Shown here piece after piece: positions 1 through 8,993 of a DNA stretch of 64,000 nt. Both the position numbers and the translations under genes were made by a program. The notes under the pieces were generated by a model. It worked only from the letters and a program-made list of their open reading frames with translations. It was not told the origin of the DNA and made no database searches. The number at the start of each line of letters is the position of its first letter. Position 1 is the stretch's first letter. The stretch comes from Actinomycetes bacterium (lineage in GTDB: Bacteria > Actinomycetota > Acidimicrobiia > Acidimicrobiales > Ilumatobacteraceae): the NCBI GenBank assembly GCA_025358125.1, contig JANYKS010000045.1, positions 1-64,000 of the forward strand, in the 5' to 3' direction.

Positions 1-559
1 CCGCGAGGAGCGCCACGGCCAGGTTGAGCTTGGCTCGGGTACCACCGGAGAGCTCCTCGACCCGGGTTGCCCGCCAGCGGTCGAACCCGAGCGTGGCGTA
101 GAGGCCGTCGGCGGCGGCGGCCACCGCTTGCTCGTCCATGCCGTAGGCGACGCCGAACAGTTCGAGGTGCTCGTCGCAGTTGAGTCGCTCATAGAGAACC
201 GGCTCCTGGGGGCAGTACCCGATCCGGCCCGAGACCTCTACCGTGCCGGCGTCGGCCGCGAGGGCGCCGACCAGGATCTTGATCAAGGTGCTCTTACCCG
301 ATCCGTTCTCGCCGACCAGACCGACGACTTCGCCGGCGCCGACCACGAGATCTGCACCCCGCAGCACGGGCAGTTCCCGCCGCCGTGGCCAGATCCCACG
401 CCGGTACGACTTGGTGATCCCACTCGCCTTCAAGCCGACGACGTGCCCGGCAGGAGCCTGCCCGGGCCGGTCGGTCGTCGCCAAGGTGGTCAGCTTGCCC
501 ATAGTGTCCTCGAGTTCGTGTGCTGTGGCGAGCATCGCAGTCGGCGCCGGTGCCGCCAT
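1..559 (-). CDS. ABC transporter ATP-binding protein (3' part cut by window edge)
   Basis: ATPase subunit of an ABC transporter; only the N-terminal ~186 residues are in the window and the gene continues past the left edge. Visible motifs are Walker A (GENGSGKST, about residue 82), a Q-loop (YCPQEP) and the signature [12 protein letters not shown] near residue 169. The short form with a single ATPase and no fused membrane domain fits ABC-2 type exporters, but the substrate cannot be told. Three in-frame ATG codons (559, 535, 502) are possible starts, and none has a clear ribosome site. It lies 84 nt downstream of the disaccharide phosphorylase on the same strand, so it may be co-transcribed, but a functional link is not evident. 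Confidence 0.85.
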   Translation of the reverse strand, partial: MAAPAPTAMLATAHELEDTMGKLTTLATTDRPGQAPAGHVVGLKASGITKSYRRGIWPRRRELPVLRGADLVVGAGEVVGLVGENGSGKSTLIKILVGALAADAGTVEVSGRIGYCPQEPVLYERLNCDEHLELFGVAYGMDEQAVAAAADGLYATLGFDRWRATRVEELSGGTRAKLNLAVALLA

Positions 560-643
560 CCGTGATAGACCCCGAACCGGGCTGCGGCTGACTACGGTGA
601 CCGCCCCCAGCAGTAGCTCGGCGCCCCAACGCCGTCCGTGCGG

Positions 644-3073
644 TCACGCTCCACGAGTGGCCTCGATGGTCTGCCCGGGTTTGACCTCGAACGGCCGGCC
701 GGCGAGCACGACCCGGATCGGGTCCGCCGCGCACGGCTCGGCTGTCACGGTGAGCTGTTCTGAGTGGATGGCCACCGCGAGCGAATGGCCGCGGTAGACG
801 ACGTCGAACGCGATCGACGCGACGTCATCGGGAAGGTGCGGATCGAGCCACAGGGCGTCGTCGCGGACCTCGATCCCGCCGTAACCTCGCTGCAACAAAT
901 CCAGTCCACCGGCCATCGCGCCGAGGTGGATGCCTTCCCGTGTGGTTCCACCCTGGGTGTCGTCCAGATCGGCCACGAGCGACTCGCCGAACAGCTGCCA
1001 AGAGCCGGCCCGATCCCGGCGGGCCAACACCCAGGCGTGCACGAGTTGGCTGAGGGTGGAACCGTTGGCGGTGCGGGCGACGTAGTAGTCGACGGTGGCT
1101 GGGATCGTCGCCGGGTCGAACGGGTAGCCGAGGTGCTCGAGCAGGGCCTGCAATTCCGGGGCGGAGAACAGGTACAACAGCATCAAAACGTCGGCTTGTT
1201 TGGCCAGCTGGTAGCGGTTGGAACTGTCTCCTTCCGCCTCGAGGATCAGATCGAGCCGGCCGATGTTGCCGTAGCGGCGCCGGTAACCCGCCCAGTCGAG
1301 CTCGTCGAGACGTTCCCACCCCTCGAATTGGCTGAGGAGTCCCCCGTGGAACGGCACGGTCAGGTGCCCGCCGATCCGGTCCCAGACGCGAACCTCGTCG
1401 TCGGTGACGGCCAGGCGATCCCACAGCTGGCGGTCGGCGGGATGGTGGTCGAGCAGGCCGCGCACTTCGACCGCGCGTTGCAGCAGCCAACTCACGAGCA
1501 CGTTGGTGTAGGCGTTGTCGTCGATGCCCTCGCCGGGCCGGTCGGGGTAGCCGTCGTGGTACTCGTCAGGGCCCATGACACCGCGGATGTGGAACCGGGA
1601 GATGGACGGCTCCTCGGTCGCGAGGCTCGTCCAGAATCGGGCGATCTCGACCAGCAGCTCGGCCCCGTGGTCACGCAGGAAGTGGATGTCGGCAGTGGTC
1701 TGGTAGTACTGCCAGACGTTCCATGCCACCGCCAGCCCGACGTGATGCTGGCGGCGGGAGTTGTCGGGCATCCACCGCCCGGAGCGGGGATTGAACAGCC
1801 CGGTCGGCGTCTGTTCGGTGCCGTCGCTGGCCGACTGCCACGGGAACCGGGCGCCGCGCCGGCCGAGGGCGCGGGCCTCGCGGCGAGCGGCGGGAAGGCG
1901 GCGCGATCGGTACAGGAGCAATGCCCGTGTCAGCTCGGGCAGCCGCAGGTTGAGGAACGGGAACACGAATAGCTCGTCCCAGAACACGTGGCCCCGGTAG
2001 CCCTCGCCGTGCAGCCCCCGTGCCGCGATCCCAGCGTCGACGTCGACCGTGTGGAGCGACGCCGATTGCAGCAGGTGGAACAGGTGCAACCGCACGAGGG
2101 CCGGAACACCGGCGTCGTGCCCATTGCTGCGGGGCACGACTTCGAGGCCGAAACGCTCCCACAGGTGCCGCCAGGCCAGCTCGTGGGCCGTGGCGAGGTC
2201 GTCAAAACTTCCGGCGTCGGCCAGCGACGCCAGCGCGGCGGCGACCGGCTCGCCTACCGCCATGTCCCGCGACGTGTGCACGGCCGCCACCTTGTCCAGA
2301 CGCACCGGTTGGCCCTCGGCGACGTCGATGGTGATCTCGTGTGACACCGCGTCGGGATCAGCAACCAGCCGACGGGCGGCGGTTCCAGCGAGCCGGGAGC
2401 GGGCCGCTACGGCGATGCGCACCTGTGACCAACTTGTGGCGGCTTCCAACCACACGGTCTCCGCGCCGTCGTCGCCGGTCCTCGCGGTCTGGAGGTGGCG
2501 GTTGGACAAGAGCTGGTCCTCGGCGACGTTGCTGTTGGTCACGCCACCGTCGATGCCGGAGCGGACCTCCATCCGGCCCGACCAGTTCTCCGGAGTGAGG
2601 GTCAGCTCGAGCGCCGCGATGTGTGGCGCGGCCATCGACACCAGGCGCCGCTCGGCAATGGTCGTTGCGCGCCCAGCCCCGTCCCTGACGCGCAGGTAAC
2701 GATGGAGCAGCCCGCGGCGCAGGTCCAGGACGACGCGGTTGGACAGCACCTCGACCTCGTCGCCGGCCACCCATTCGCCGTCCGCGGGCCGGAAGTTGAC
2801 CGGCAGCCAGCTCGGCAGGTTGACGAGGCTCTCGTGCTCGACGGTCGTGCCGGCGACCCTCGACGTCAGCCGGTTGTAGAGGCCGGCGACGTAGGTGCCG
2901 GGGTAGTGCACGCCGTCCGCGGTGGCCCAAGCGAGCGCGCCGCGGCTGGCGAGGTAGCCGTTGCCGAGTGTCGTCAGGGCCTCCCGGTGGCCCTCATGGT
3001 CGGGATGGTTACCCTCCCAGATCAACTCCCACCCGGTGGTCGAGTCGGTTGTCCGAAGGCCGGGATCGCTCAC
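644..3073 (-). CDS. Glycoside hydrolase family 65 disaccharide phosphorylase (maltose/trehalose/kojibiose type)
   Basis: Cytoplasmic inverting phosphorylase that would split an alpha-linked glucose disaccharide with phosphate, releasing beta-glucose 1-phosphate. The 809 residues match the usual GH65 length: N-terminal beta-sandwich (about 1-270), linker, (alpha/alpha)6 barrel (about 320-690) and a C-terminal beta domain. The family motif GPDEYH carries the expected general acid Glu504, and WEGNHPDHEG and LGNGY near the N terminus are typical. The start codon overlaps the stop of the beta-phosphoglucomutase gene (ATGA), so the two are translationally coupled. The pairing is classical, because the mutase converts the beta-glucose 1-phosphate made here to glucose 6-phosphate. 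Which disaccharide is used cannot be decided by eye. Confidence 0.9.
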   Translation of the reverse strand: MSDPGLRTTDSTTGWELIWEGNHPDHEGHREALTTLGNGYLASRGALAWATADGVHYPGTYVAGLYNRLTSRVAGTTVEHESLVNLPSWLPVNFRPADGEWVAGDEVEVLSNRVVLDLRRGLLHRYLRVRDGAGRATTIAERRLVSMAAPHIAALELTLTPENWSGRMEVRSGIDGGVTNSNVAEDQLLSNRHLQTARTGDDGAETVWLEAATSWSQVRIAVAARSRLAGTAARRLVADPDAVSHEITIDVAEGQPVRLDKVAAVHTSRDMAVGEPVAAALASLADAGSFDDLATAHELAWRHLWERFGLEVVPRSNGHDAGVPALVRLHLFHLLQSASLHTVDVDAGIAARGLHGEGYRGHVFWDELFVFPFLNLRLPELTRALLLYRSRRLPAARREARALGRRGARFPWQSASDGTEQTPTGLFNPRSGRWMPDNSRRQHHVGLAVAWNVWQYYQTTADIHFLRDHGAELLVEIARFWTSLATEEPSISRFHIRGVMGPDEYHDGYPDRPGEGIDDNAYTNVLVSWLLQRAVEVRGLLDHHPADRQLWDRLAVTDDEVRVWDRIGGHLTVPFHGGLLSQFEGWERLDELDWAGYRRRYGNIGRLDLILEAEGDSSNRYQLAKQADVLMLLYLFSAPELQALLEHLGYPFDPATIPATVDYYVARTANGSTLSQLVHAWVLARRDRAGSWQLFGESLVADLDDTQGGTTREGIHLGAMAGGLDLLQRGYGGIEVRDDALWLDPHLPDDVASIAFDVVYRGHSLAVAIHSEQLTVTAEPCAADPIRVVLAGRPFEVKPGQTIEATRGA

Positions 3074-3855
3074 CGGCCCTTGCTCCGGAGCCCCACGACG
3101 CGTAGCTCGGCAAGGTCGCCGACCACGATGTCCGCGCCGCCGGCCGCCAGGGCGGAGGCCGAGCCGGTTCGGTCCACGCCGACGACCAGACCGAAGCCGC
3201 CGCGGCGGCCGGCCGCGACGCCGGCTACGGCATCTTCGACCACGACAGTGGAGACCGGTTCGACGCCCAGGCGCGCGGCCGCAGCCAGGAACATGTCCGG
3301 CGCCGGTTTCCCCGCCAGCCCGAGCTCGGCCGCGTCGACACCGTCGACGTGGGCGTCGAACAGCCCATCCAACCCGGCTGCAAGTAGGACGTCACTCCGG
3401 TGGCTGCTGGCCGTGACAACCGCGGTGGCCAGCCCCGCTGCCCGGACCGCCCGCACGAAGACCACCGAAGTCGCGAAGGCGTGCACCCCGTCTCGCTTCA
3501 GCGCCTGGAGGAACAATTCGTCCTTGCGATTGGCCAGCCCCCACGCGGTCGCCTCGCCCGGCGGGTCGCTCGATGCGCCAGTGGCCAGGTGAACCTCTCT
3601 GGCGTCGAGGACCGCCTCCACTCCGTCAATGCGGGAGCGCCCATCGACGAACCGGAGGTAATCCTCCAATTCGAATGGCTCGGCCTCGACGCCGGACGCG
3701 CGGTGGGCGAGTTCGTCGTCGAACAACAGCTTCCACGCGGCGAAGTGCACGCGGGCCGTGTCGGTCAGCACGCCATCCATGTCGAACACGACCGCACCGA
3801 AGCGGCGGGCATCCACGACAGCGGCGAGGGTTCCCCGAGCCGGTCGAGCATTCAT
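3070..3855 (-). CDS. Beta-phosphoglucomutase family HAD hydrolase
   Basis: HAD-superfamily mutase expected to convert beta-glucose 1-phosphate to glucose 6-phosphate. The 261-residue protein has the motif FDMDGVLTD with nucleophile Asp25 and acid/base Asp27. Further on are the Thr/Ser of motif II (VVTASSH), a Lys-containing region (GLAGKPAPDMF) and the acidic motif VVEDAVAG. I chose the ATG at 3855 because GGAGGAG lies 6-7 nt before it; an upstream extension to 3969 is open but has no such site. The gene is coupled by a 4-nt overlap to the GH65 phosphorylase, making a two-gene disaccharide phosphorolysis operon. Confidence 0.88.
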   Translation of the reverse strand: MNARPARGTLAAVVDARRFGAVVFDMDGVLTDTARVHFAAWKLLFDDELAHRASGVEAEPFELEDYLRFVDGRSRIDGVEAVLDAREVHLATGASSDPPGEATAWGLANRKDELFLQALKRDGVHAFATSVVFVRAVRAAGLATAVVTASSHRSDVLLAAGLDGLFDAHVDGVDAAELGLAGKPAPDMFLAAAARLGVEPVSTVVVEDAVAGVAAGRRGGFGLVVGVDRTGSASALAAGGADIVVGDLAELRVVGLRSKGR

Positions 3856-3939
3856 CGGCGGTCTCCTCCGCTTCGGTGTCGACGTCGATTCTATGTTCAC
3901 ATCCGGCGCCGTCACATCCGTAACTTTCCCGCGCTCCCC

Positions 3940-4252
3940 GGTCACAGCACACGTCCACGGCCGGAGCATCGTCTACGACTCCCCCCATTTCTACATCGTG
4001 GGCGTGTTGGTCATCTACCTGCTGGCCACGTGCGTCAGCGGCTTGTTCTCCAGCCATCGGTGCATCAACGCTTTCGGTGTGCTGGCGTTCGTGTTGGCCG
4101 TCGCCGCCTATCAGGTGTCGGTCAACACGTTCGTGTCGGTGTGGTGCTTCTTCGGCGCCGTGTTGAGCCTGCTGATCTACGTCCACTTCAGCGGTCCGAT
4201 GCAAGCGTGCCGACCCGCCCTCACCCGTTCGCACGAACGGGCTGCGCCGTGA
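3940..4252 (+). pseudogene. Remnant of a DUF6629-like membrane protein gene (C-terminal part only)
   Basis: An open frame ending at 4252 encodes three hydrophobic segments with SPHFYIVGVLVIYLLATC, LFSSHR and FVSVWCFFGAVLS. From memory this resembles the C-terminal three helices of DUF6629 membrane proteins, which are normally about twice as long. The N-terminal half is absent: upstream the same frame runs antisense through the 5' end of the beta-phosphoglucomutase gene and looks non-coding. I read it as a decayed or truncated gene. A short functional membrane protein starting inside this stretch is possible but has no clear start or ribosome site. Confidence 0.45.
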
Positions 4253-4492
4253 CGCCAGGCAGTCTTCGACACCACGAACCGCGTCGTGTGTATGCCCGTC
4301 GTCGTGGCATCTGGTCGGTCGGAAATGTCCTGCGCTTGTCGAGTCGTGACTGGGGGACGTCTTTCGGGATAGCCACAATAAATCCGCTTGCGAAGTGGGT
4401 ACATCTACGGATGCGGGTGAGAGGCATCCAACGTAGCGTCGTCAATGGGCCCCGCCGATCAAGATCGATCGCTCGCCCGAAGGAGATCGACG

Positions 4493-7003
4493 ATGGCCCA
4501 CGAACACGAGCAGCACGAATCCTCGAGCGCGACGGCTCTCATCGAAGTCGGCGGCCTGCAGTGGGCCACCGAGAAGAACGTCATCGAGACGGTGCTTCGT
4601 CGTCGTCCCGGGGTGATCGGCGTCGATGCCAACCCCGTAGCTCAGACCGCCACCATCACCTACGACCCCGCCGTCACCACGGTCATCGATCTTCGCAATT
4701 GGGTGCGCGACTGCGGTTACCAGTGCCGGGGTCAATCCGTGCCTTCTCACATCTGCGATCCGCTCATCGGACCCGCGCACCACGAGCACGTCGGAGATGA
4801 TCAGGGCGGCGACGGTGGCGCTGCCCACAGTCACACGGTCGATACCGAACCTGCCGGCGCTGCACAGCACACCGGCCACGAGGCCCACGAACGTCACGAG
4901 GAGGAGGCCGCGCAATCTCCGCACGAGATGATGGGCCACGGAGGCCACAGCGGGGGGACGTCGATGGCCGCCATGGTCAAGGACATGCGCAACCGGTTCC
5001 TGGTCGCCGCCGTGTTCTCGGTCCCGATCCTGTTGTGGTCGCGGATCGGGCGTGACGCGCTCGGATTCAATGTCGTCGCCCCGTTCGGGCTGCGCGACGA
5101 CGTCTTCCAACTGATCTTGTCGCTGCCCGTTGTCGGGTGGTCGGCCTGGATCTTTTTCGATGGCGCCGCCCGGGCACTGCGAGCGCGCACCCTCGACATG
5201 ATGGTGCTGGTAGCGGTGGGCGTCGGATCAGGTTGGCTGTATTCGGTCGCGGTGACCCTCACCGGCGGAGGTGACGTCTTCTACGAGGCCGCCGCCGTGC
5301 TCGCCGCGTTCGTGCTGCTCGGCCACTGGTTCGAAATGCGAGCAAGGGGCGGCGCCAGCGACGCCATCCGCAAGTTGCTCGACCTCGCGCCGCCAAAGGC
5401 GGTCGTGATCCGCGATGGCGAACCGGTGGAAGTGCCCACTGCACAGGTCCGAGCGGGCGATCTCCTCCTCGTTCGGCCAGGAGCCAAGGTGCCCGTCGAT
5501 GGCGTCGTCGAGGACGGCGAAAGCGACATAGACGAATCGATGGTCACCGGCGAGAGCCTGCCCGTCCACAAGGCACCGGATGCTGCAGTGATCGGCGCCA
5601 CCATCAACACCACCGGCACCCTGAGAGTGCGGGCCACCAAGGTCGGCTCCAATACGGCATTGGCACAGATCGTCAAGCTGGTCCAAACCGCTCAAAACTC
5701 CAAGGCCCCAGGGCAGCGCCTCGCCGATCGTGCCGCCTTCTGGCTCGTGTTCGTCGCCCTCATCGGCGGCACCCTCACGTTCGCGGTGTGGACCGCTCTC
5801 GCCGGTCGCACCGCTTCTGAAGCACTACTGTTCGCCATCACCGTGGTCGTGGTCACCTGCCCCGATGCCCTCGGACTCGCCACGCCGACAGCGATCATGG
5901 TCGGTACGGGCCTTGGTGCCGGTCGGGGCGTGCTGTTCAAGCACGCAACCGCGATCGAGACTGCCGCCCGCATCGACACCGTCGTCATGGACAAGACGGG
6001 AACCCTCACCAAGGGCGAACCAGAGGTCACTGAAGTCGTCGTCGACGGCTTCGACGAACACGAGCTGCTCCGCCTCGTCGCCGCCGTTGAACGTGAATCG
6101 GAGCATCCACTCGCCGAGGCGGTCGTGCGTTACGCCGACGAACACGGCATCGAGCGGTCCGCGGTGACCGCGTTCGAAAGCGTGCCCGGCCACGGAGCCG
6201 TCGCTACCGTTGACGGCCACCGGGTCGCGGTTGGCAACCGCCGCCTGCTCCAGCGCGAAGGCGTCGACCTCACCGGCCTGGCCGCCCGTCTCGACGAGAT
6301 CGCGAACGGTGGACGCACCGCGGTCACCGTCGCGATCGACGGGCGCGCCGTCGCCCTCATCGGTATCGCTGACGCCGCCCGCCCAACCGCCGCGGCCGCT
6401 GTGCAAGCCCTGCACGAACTCGGCGCCCAGGTGGTGATGCTCACCGGCGACAACGAGGCGACCGCGCGCCGCATCGCCGGGCAGCTCGGCATCGACACCG
6501 TGATCGCCGAAGTCCTTCCCGGCGACAAGGCTGCCAAGATCGCCGAACTCCAAGCCTCGGGACGGCACGTGGCAATGGTCGGCGATGGCGTCAACGATGC
6601 CCCCGCCCTCGCCCAAGCCGACCTCGGCATCGCCATCGGCGCCGGCACCGACGTCGCCATCGAAACCGCCGACGTCGTGCTCATGCGCTCCGACCCCCTC
6701 GACGTCGCCATCGCCTTGCGCATCGGCCGTGGGACGCTGCGCAAGATGCGCCAAAACCTTGCCTGGGCCATCGGCTACAACTCGCTCGCCCTGCCCATCG
6801 CCGCCGGCGTGTTCGAACCGGCCTTCGGTCTCGTACTCCGACCGGAAATCGCCGCACTGTCGATGTCGGGCTCCAGCTTCCTCGTCGCCGTCAACGCCTT
6901 GCTCCTCAAGCGCCTCCGCCTTCCCGCAGCCGACACGACGCCATCGGCCCCGGCACGGCCAACAGTCGTCGACGAGGATCGAACCCACGTCAGCACCGCA
7001 TGA
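4493..7003 (+). CDS. P1B-type heavy-metal translocating ATPase with CPD motif and His-rich linker
   Basis: Membrane ATPase that exports a transition metal, probably copper. The 836 residues contain, in order, a ferredoxin-fold HMA domain (about 13-75) in which the usual CxxC is missing, a His/Glu-rich linker (about 85-160, including MMGHGGHSGG), eight transmembrane helices, TGES, the phosphorylation motif DKTGTLTKG with Asp500, an HP-type SEHPLAEA motif, and GDGVNDAPALAQAD. The helix-6 metal motif reads Cys456-Pro457-Asp458 instead of Cys-Pro-Cys. The ATG at 4493 is preceded by AAGGAGATCG; an in-frame ATG at 4445 has no such site. It overlaps the following DMT transporter (ATGA). Confidence 0.92.
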   Translation: MAHEHEQHESSSATALIEVGGLQWATEKNVIETVLRRRPGVIGVDANPVAQTATITYDPAVTTVIDLRNWVRDCGYQCRGQSVPSHICDPLIGPAHHEHVGDDQGGDGGAAHSHTVDTEPAGAAQHTGHEAHERHEEEAAQSPHEMMGHGGHSGGTSMAAMVKDMRNRFLVAAVFSVPILLWSRIGRDALGFNVVAPFGLRDDVFQLILSLPVVGWSAWIFFDGAARALRARTLDMMVLVAVGVGSGWLYSVAVTLTGGGDVFYEAAAVLAAFVLLGHWFEMRARGGASDAIRKLLDLAPPKAVVIRDGEPVEVPTAQVRAGDLLLVRPGAKVPVDGVVEDGESDIDESMVTGESLPVHKAPDAAVIGATINTTGTLRVRATKVGSNTALAQIVKLVQTAQNSKAPGQRLADRAAFWLVFVALIGGTLTFAVWTALAGRTASEALLFAITVVVVTCPDALGLATPTAIMVGTGLGAGRGVLFKHATAIETAARIDTVVMDKTGTLTKGEPEVTEVVVDGFDEHELLRLVAAVERESEHPLAEAVVRYADEHGIERSAVTAFESVPGHGAVATVDGHRVAVGNRRLLQREGVDLTGLAARLDEIANGGRTAVTVAIDGRAVALIGIADAARPTAAAAVQALHELGAQVVMLTGDNEATARRIAGQLGIDTVIAEVLPGDKAAKIAELQASGRHVAMVGDGVNDAPALAQADLGIAIGAGTDVAIETADVVLMRSDPLDVAIALRIGRGTLRKMRQNLAWAIGYNSLALPIAAGVFEPAFGLVLRPEIAALSMSGSSFLVAVNALLLKRLRLPAADTTPSAPARPTVVDEDRTHVSTA

Positions 7004-8112
7004 CCGATACCGCTCTCGCTCGGCCACGGCCGACACGGATGCTGGCCATCACCGCAGCGTGGGGCGCATGCTTCGTCACCATCCACTGGGGTCTGCGAGA
7101 TGCTCCTCTTCTCTGGTTCGCCGCGCTGCGAGCCCTGCTCGCGGGTGTTGCACTCCTCGGCCTCGCCTACGCACAACAGCGACCCCAACCGAACAAGGCC
7201 AAGGCATGGGCGCAGATCAGTGCACTCGCCCTGTTCAATGTGACCATTGCCTTCGCCGCGATGTTCGCCGCCTCCGCCGGGCTCACAGCGGGCGTTGCCG
7301 CTGTCTTGTCGAACGCACAGCCGCTCCTCATCCTTGTACCCGCCTGGTGGCTCTTCGGCGAACGACCCCGGCGTTCCGCAGCTGGCGCCGCAGCCGTCGG
7401 CTTCGTCGGTTTGTCAATCACCGCCTCCGCGTCGATCGGCACCAGCACCGGCGCCGCCCTCGCGCTGCTCGCCGCAGTCGCCATCACCACGGGGACACTC
7501 CTGGCCCGCCGGCTCCACGACCTGGACGTTGTCGTCATCAGCGCATGGCACTTCCTCATCGGCGGCCTCGCTCTGGGAGTGTTGGCGTTCGTCCGTGAAG
7601 GTCCACCGAGCATCCACTGGACCCCCCGATTCGTCGCCTCGCTCGCGTTCCTCGCCCTCGTCGGGACCGCCGGCGCGTTCGTCTTGTGGTTCGAAGAGCT
7701 CAGACGCGCCCCGCTCGCGGCCGTTGCGCTCTGGACGTTCCTCACGCCCGTATTCGGCCTCACCTTCAGTGCGCTACTGCTCGGCGAGTACCCGGGTGGT
7801 CGCGAAATCGCTGGAATAGCGTTGGTCCTTGCCGGACTCGCTGGTGGTCTCGCCTGGCCCGCTGGAGGGCTGGACAGTGAGAGCGATCGTGAGAGGCCCG
7901 GACAAAGCGAGGGACCTCTGCCTGACATCGGTCGTGTCGAGGCCCCATTGGTCGGAGGCGTGGGGAGGGCGAACGAGGGCCAGGAAGGTGCCTCGCAGCC
8001 CAACGACGACATCAGCACCAGTCGCCGCCACCGTCGTGTTCGCCGCCCGCCATGGCTTGCGAACACCCCACCCGGGTTCACGAATCGGCCAATGGACCGC
8101 CCGGAGTCCTGA
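7000..8112 (+). CDS. EamA/DMT-superfamily exporter
   Basis: Inner-membrane transporter of the drug/metabolite family, with ten predicted helices made of two EamA repeats (about residues 10-135 and 145-285). The substrate is unknown. It is translationally coupled to the metal ATPase through an ATGA overlap, so a role in metal or metal-complex export is conceivable. The last ~75 residues, after LAWPAGGLD, are hydrophilic, rich in Pro/Arg/Gly, and unlike any DMT protein. This tail probably arose by loss of the original stop codon. Confidence in the family is high; confidence that the tail matters is low. Confidence 0.85.
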   Translation: MTDTALARPRPTRMLAITAAWGACFVTIHWGLRDAPLLWFAALRALLAGVALLGLAYAQQRPQPNKAKAWAQISALALFNVTIAFAAMFAASAGLTAGVAAVLSNAQPLLILVPAWWLFGERPRRSAAGAAAVGFVGLSITASASIGTSTGAALALLAAVAITTGTLLARRLHDLDVVVISAWHFLIGGLALGVLAFVREGPPSIHWTPRFVASLAFLALVGTAGAFVLWFEELRRAPLAAVALWTFLTPVFGLTFSALLLGEYPGGREIAGIALVLAGLAGGLAWPAGGLDSESDRERPGQSEGPLPDIGRVEAPLVGGVGRANEGQEGASQPNDDISTSRRHRRVRRPPWLANTPPGFTNRPMDRPES

Positions 8113-8144
8113 TGTCTCGACTGCGATGACGTCGGTCGTGGGAT

Positions 8145-8468
8145 TCATCGAACGTCGGGGCGACCGTGGGTCTGGTGCGGCGGCCCGTCAATCGGGCGAG
8201 CCCCACCGTGGTCCATACCACCGTGGTCCATGCCTTGGTGGTCTTCGCCACCGTGGTTCATGCCGCGCATCATGAGTGCCATCATCGCGGTGCAGGCAAC
8301 CGCTACAAAGATGAAGCCGACGCCGACGACTCCGGTCGCAACCAGAACGATCGCGATCGCCAGCATCGGGATACAGCATGCGATCATCATCAAGCCATGA
8401 CCGCCGTGACCCTGTTGCCGGCGTCCGGGGGGCGGAGGCTGGACATGTTGAGGGGGACCGTCAATCAT
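8145..8468 (-). CDS. Small His/Met-rich membrane protein (107 aa)
   Basis: The N terminus carries GHGGHG, followed by two hydrophobic segments (GLMMIACCIPMLAIAIVLVA and a second ending MMALMMRGM), then a C-terminal tail with repeated MDHGG units (GMDHGGMDHGG). Such His/Met repeats suggest metal (copper or silver) binding at the membrane surface. It is the last gene of a three-gene minus-strand operon, and its ATG lies inside the end of the DUF2892 gene. It resembles the DUF2933-type proteins found in metal-resistance clusters, but I cannot name the family with certainty. Confidence 0.6.
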   Translation of the reverse strand: MIDGPPQHVQPPPPGRRQQGHGGHGLMMIACCIPMLAIAIVLVATGVVGVGFIFVAVACTAMMALMMRGMNHGGEDHQGMDHGGMDHGGARPIDGPPHQTHGRPDVR

Positions 8469-8793
8469 GGCGACCCACAAGGGACGCCGGCATGTGTCCG
8501 AGACGCTGATAGAGCGGGCAGTGCCCGAGGGCGCCGGTGACCACGAGATCAAGTCCCGCTGCGATGAGGAGCAGCTCGAGAACCACCGCGACCGCCGAGC
8601 CCGCGGAGATGAGCAGCACCACGCCGACGACGATGGCGGCCAGGCCGATTGCGATTCGGCCACCCCGCTCGGGCGGCGTGATGTTGACGGGCAGTCTGCG
8701 CCGACTGCGATGCCCGGAACCAGCGATTCGGTCGGTCGCATCGCGTGGGGACTGCGTTGTGAGGTTCATTGTGGGACGTCCCTTGGTGTTCAT
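8461..8793 (-). CDS. DUF2892-type (YgaP-like) small membrane protein
   Basis: The C-terminal ~60 residues form two transmembrane helices around GRIAIGLAAIVVGVVLLI and LLLIAAGLDLVVTGALGHCPLYQRLG. The GHCPLY ending is typical of the inner-membrane DUF2892 domain often found with rhodanese or metal-stress genes. The ATG at 8793 overlaps the stop of the upstream Cys/His-rich gene (ATGA) and has GGAG before it; a second in-frame ATG lies at 8769. The preceding ~45 residues are hydrophilic. Its biochemical role is unknown. Confidence 0.7.
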   Translation of the reverse strand: MNTKGRPTMNLTTQSPRDATDRIAGSGHRSRRRLPVNITPPERGGRIAIGLAAIVVGVVLLISAGSAVAVVLELLLIAAGLDLVVTGALGHCPLYQRLGHMPASLVGRHD

Positions 8794-8993
8794 GATGAAC
8801 TCCGTGCGACTTCGGAGCGTTGGACGTGCTCGTTGGACTTGTAGGTGTCCTGCTGCGGGGCGAGGCCGCCGCAGCAACCTGCGGATTCGGTAGTCGTCGG
8901 AGCCTGATGCGTCTGGCTATCGGCGTGGTGATCGTCGTGCTTGTCGTGTTGATCGTCGTGGTGGCAGCAGCAGTTGCCGTGTTTGCCAGCCAT
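8790..8993 (-). CDS. Tiny Cys/His-rich protein, putative metal-binding (67 aa)
   Basis: The 67-residue protein has a NCCCHHDDQHDKHDDHH stretch near the N terminus and AGCCGG in the middle, so about a quarter of it is Cys, His or Asp. The ribosome site AAGGAG lies 6 nt before the ATG, and the stop overlaps the start of the DUF2892 gene, which supports a real first gene of the operon. It looks like a small metal chelator or chaperone. It is not a classical metallothionein, and I recognise no named family. Confidence 0.7.
   Translation of the reverse strand: MAGKHGNCCCHHDDQHDKHDDHHADSQTHQAPTTTESAGCCGGLAPQQDTYKSNEHVQRSEVARSSS

Noticed and set aside
4411-4441. Imperfect hairpin before the metal ATPase as a riboswitch or attenuator
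   Set aside because: The arms pair only with a bulge (CTACG-GATGC type) and nothing else resembles a known riboswitch.
5825-7036. Long minus-strand frame opposite the P1B ATPase gene
   Set aside because: It has low-complexity composition and no motif; the plus strand carries DKTGT and GDGVNDAP.
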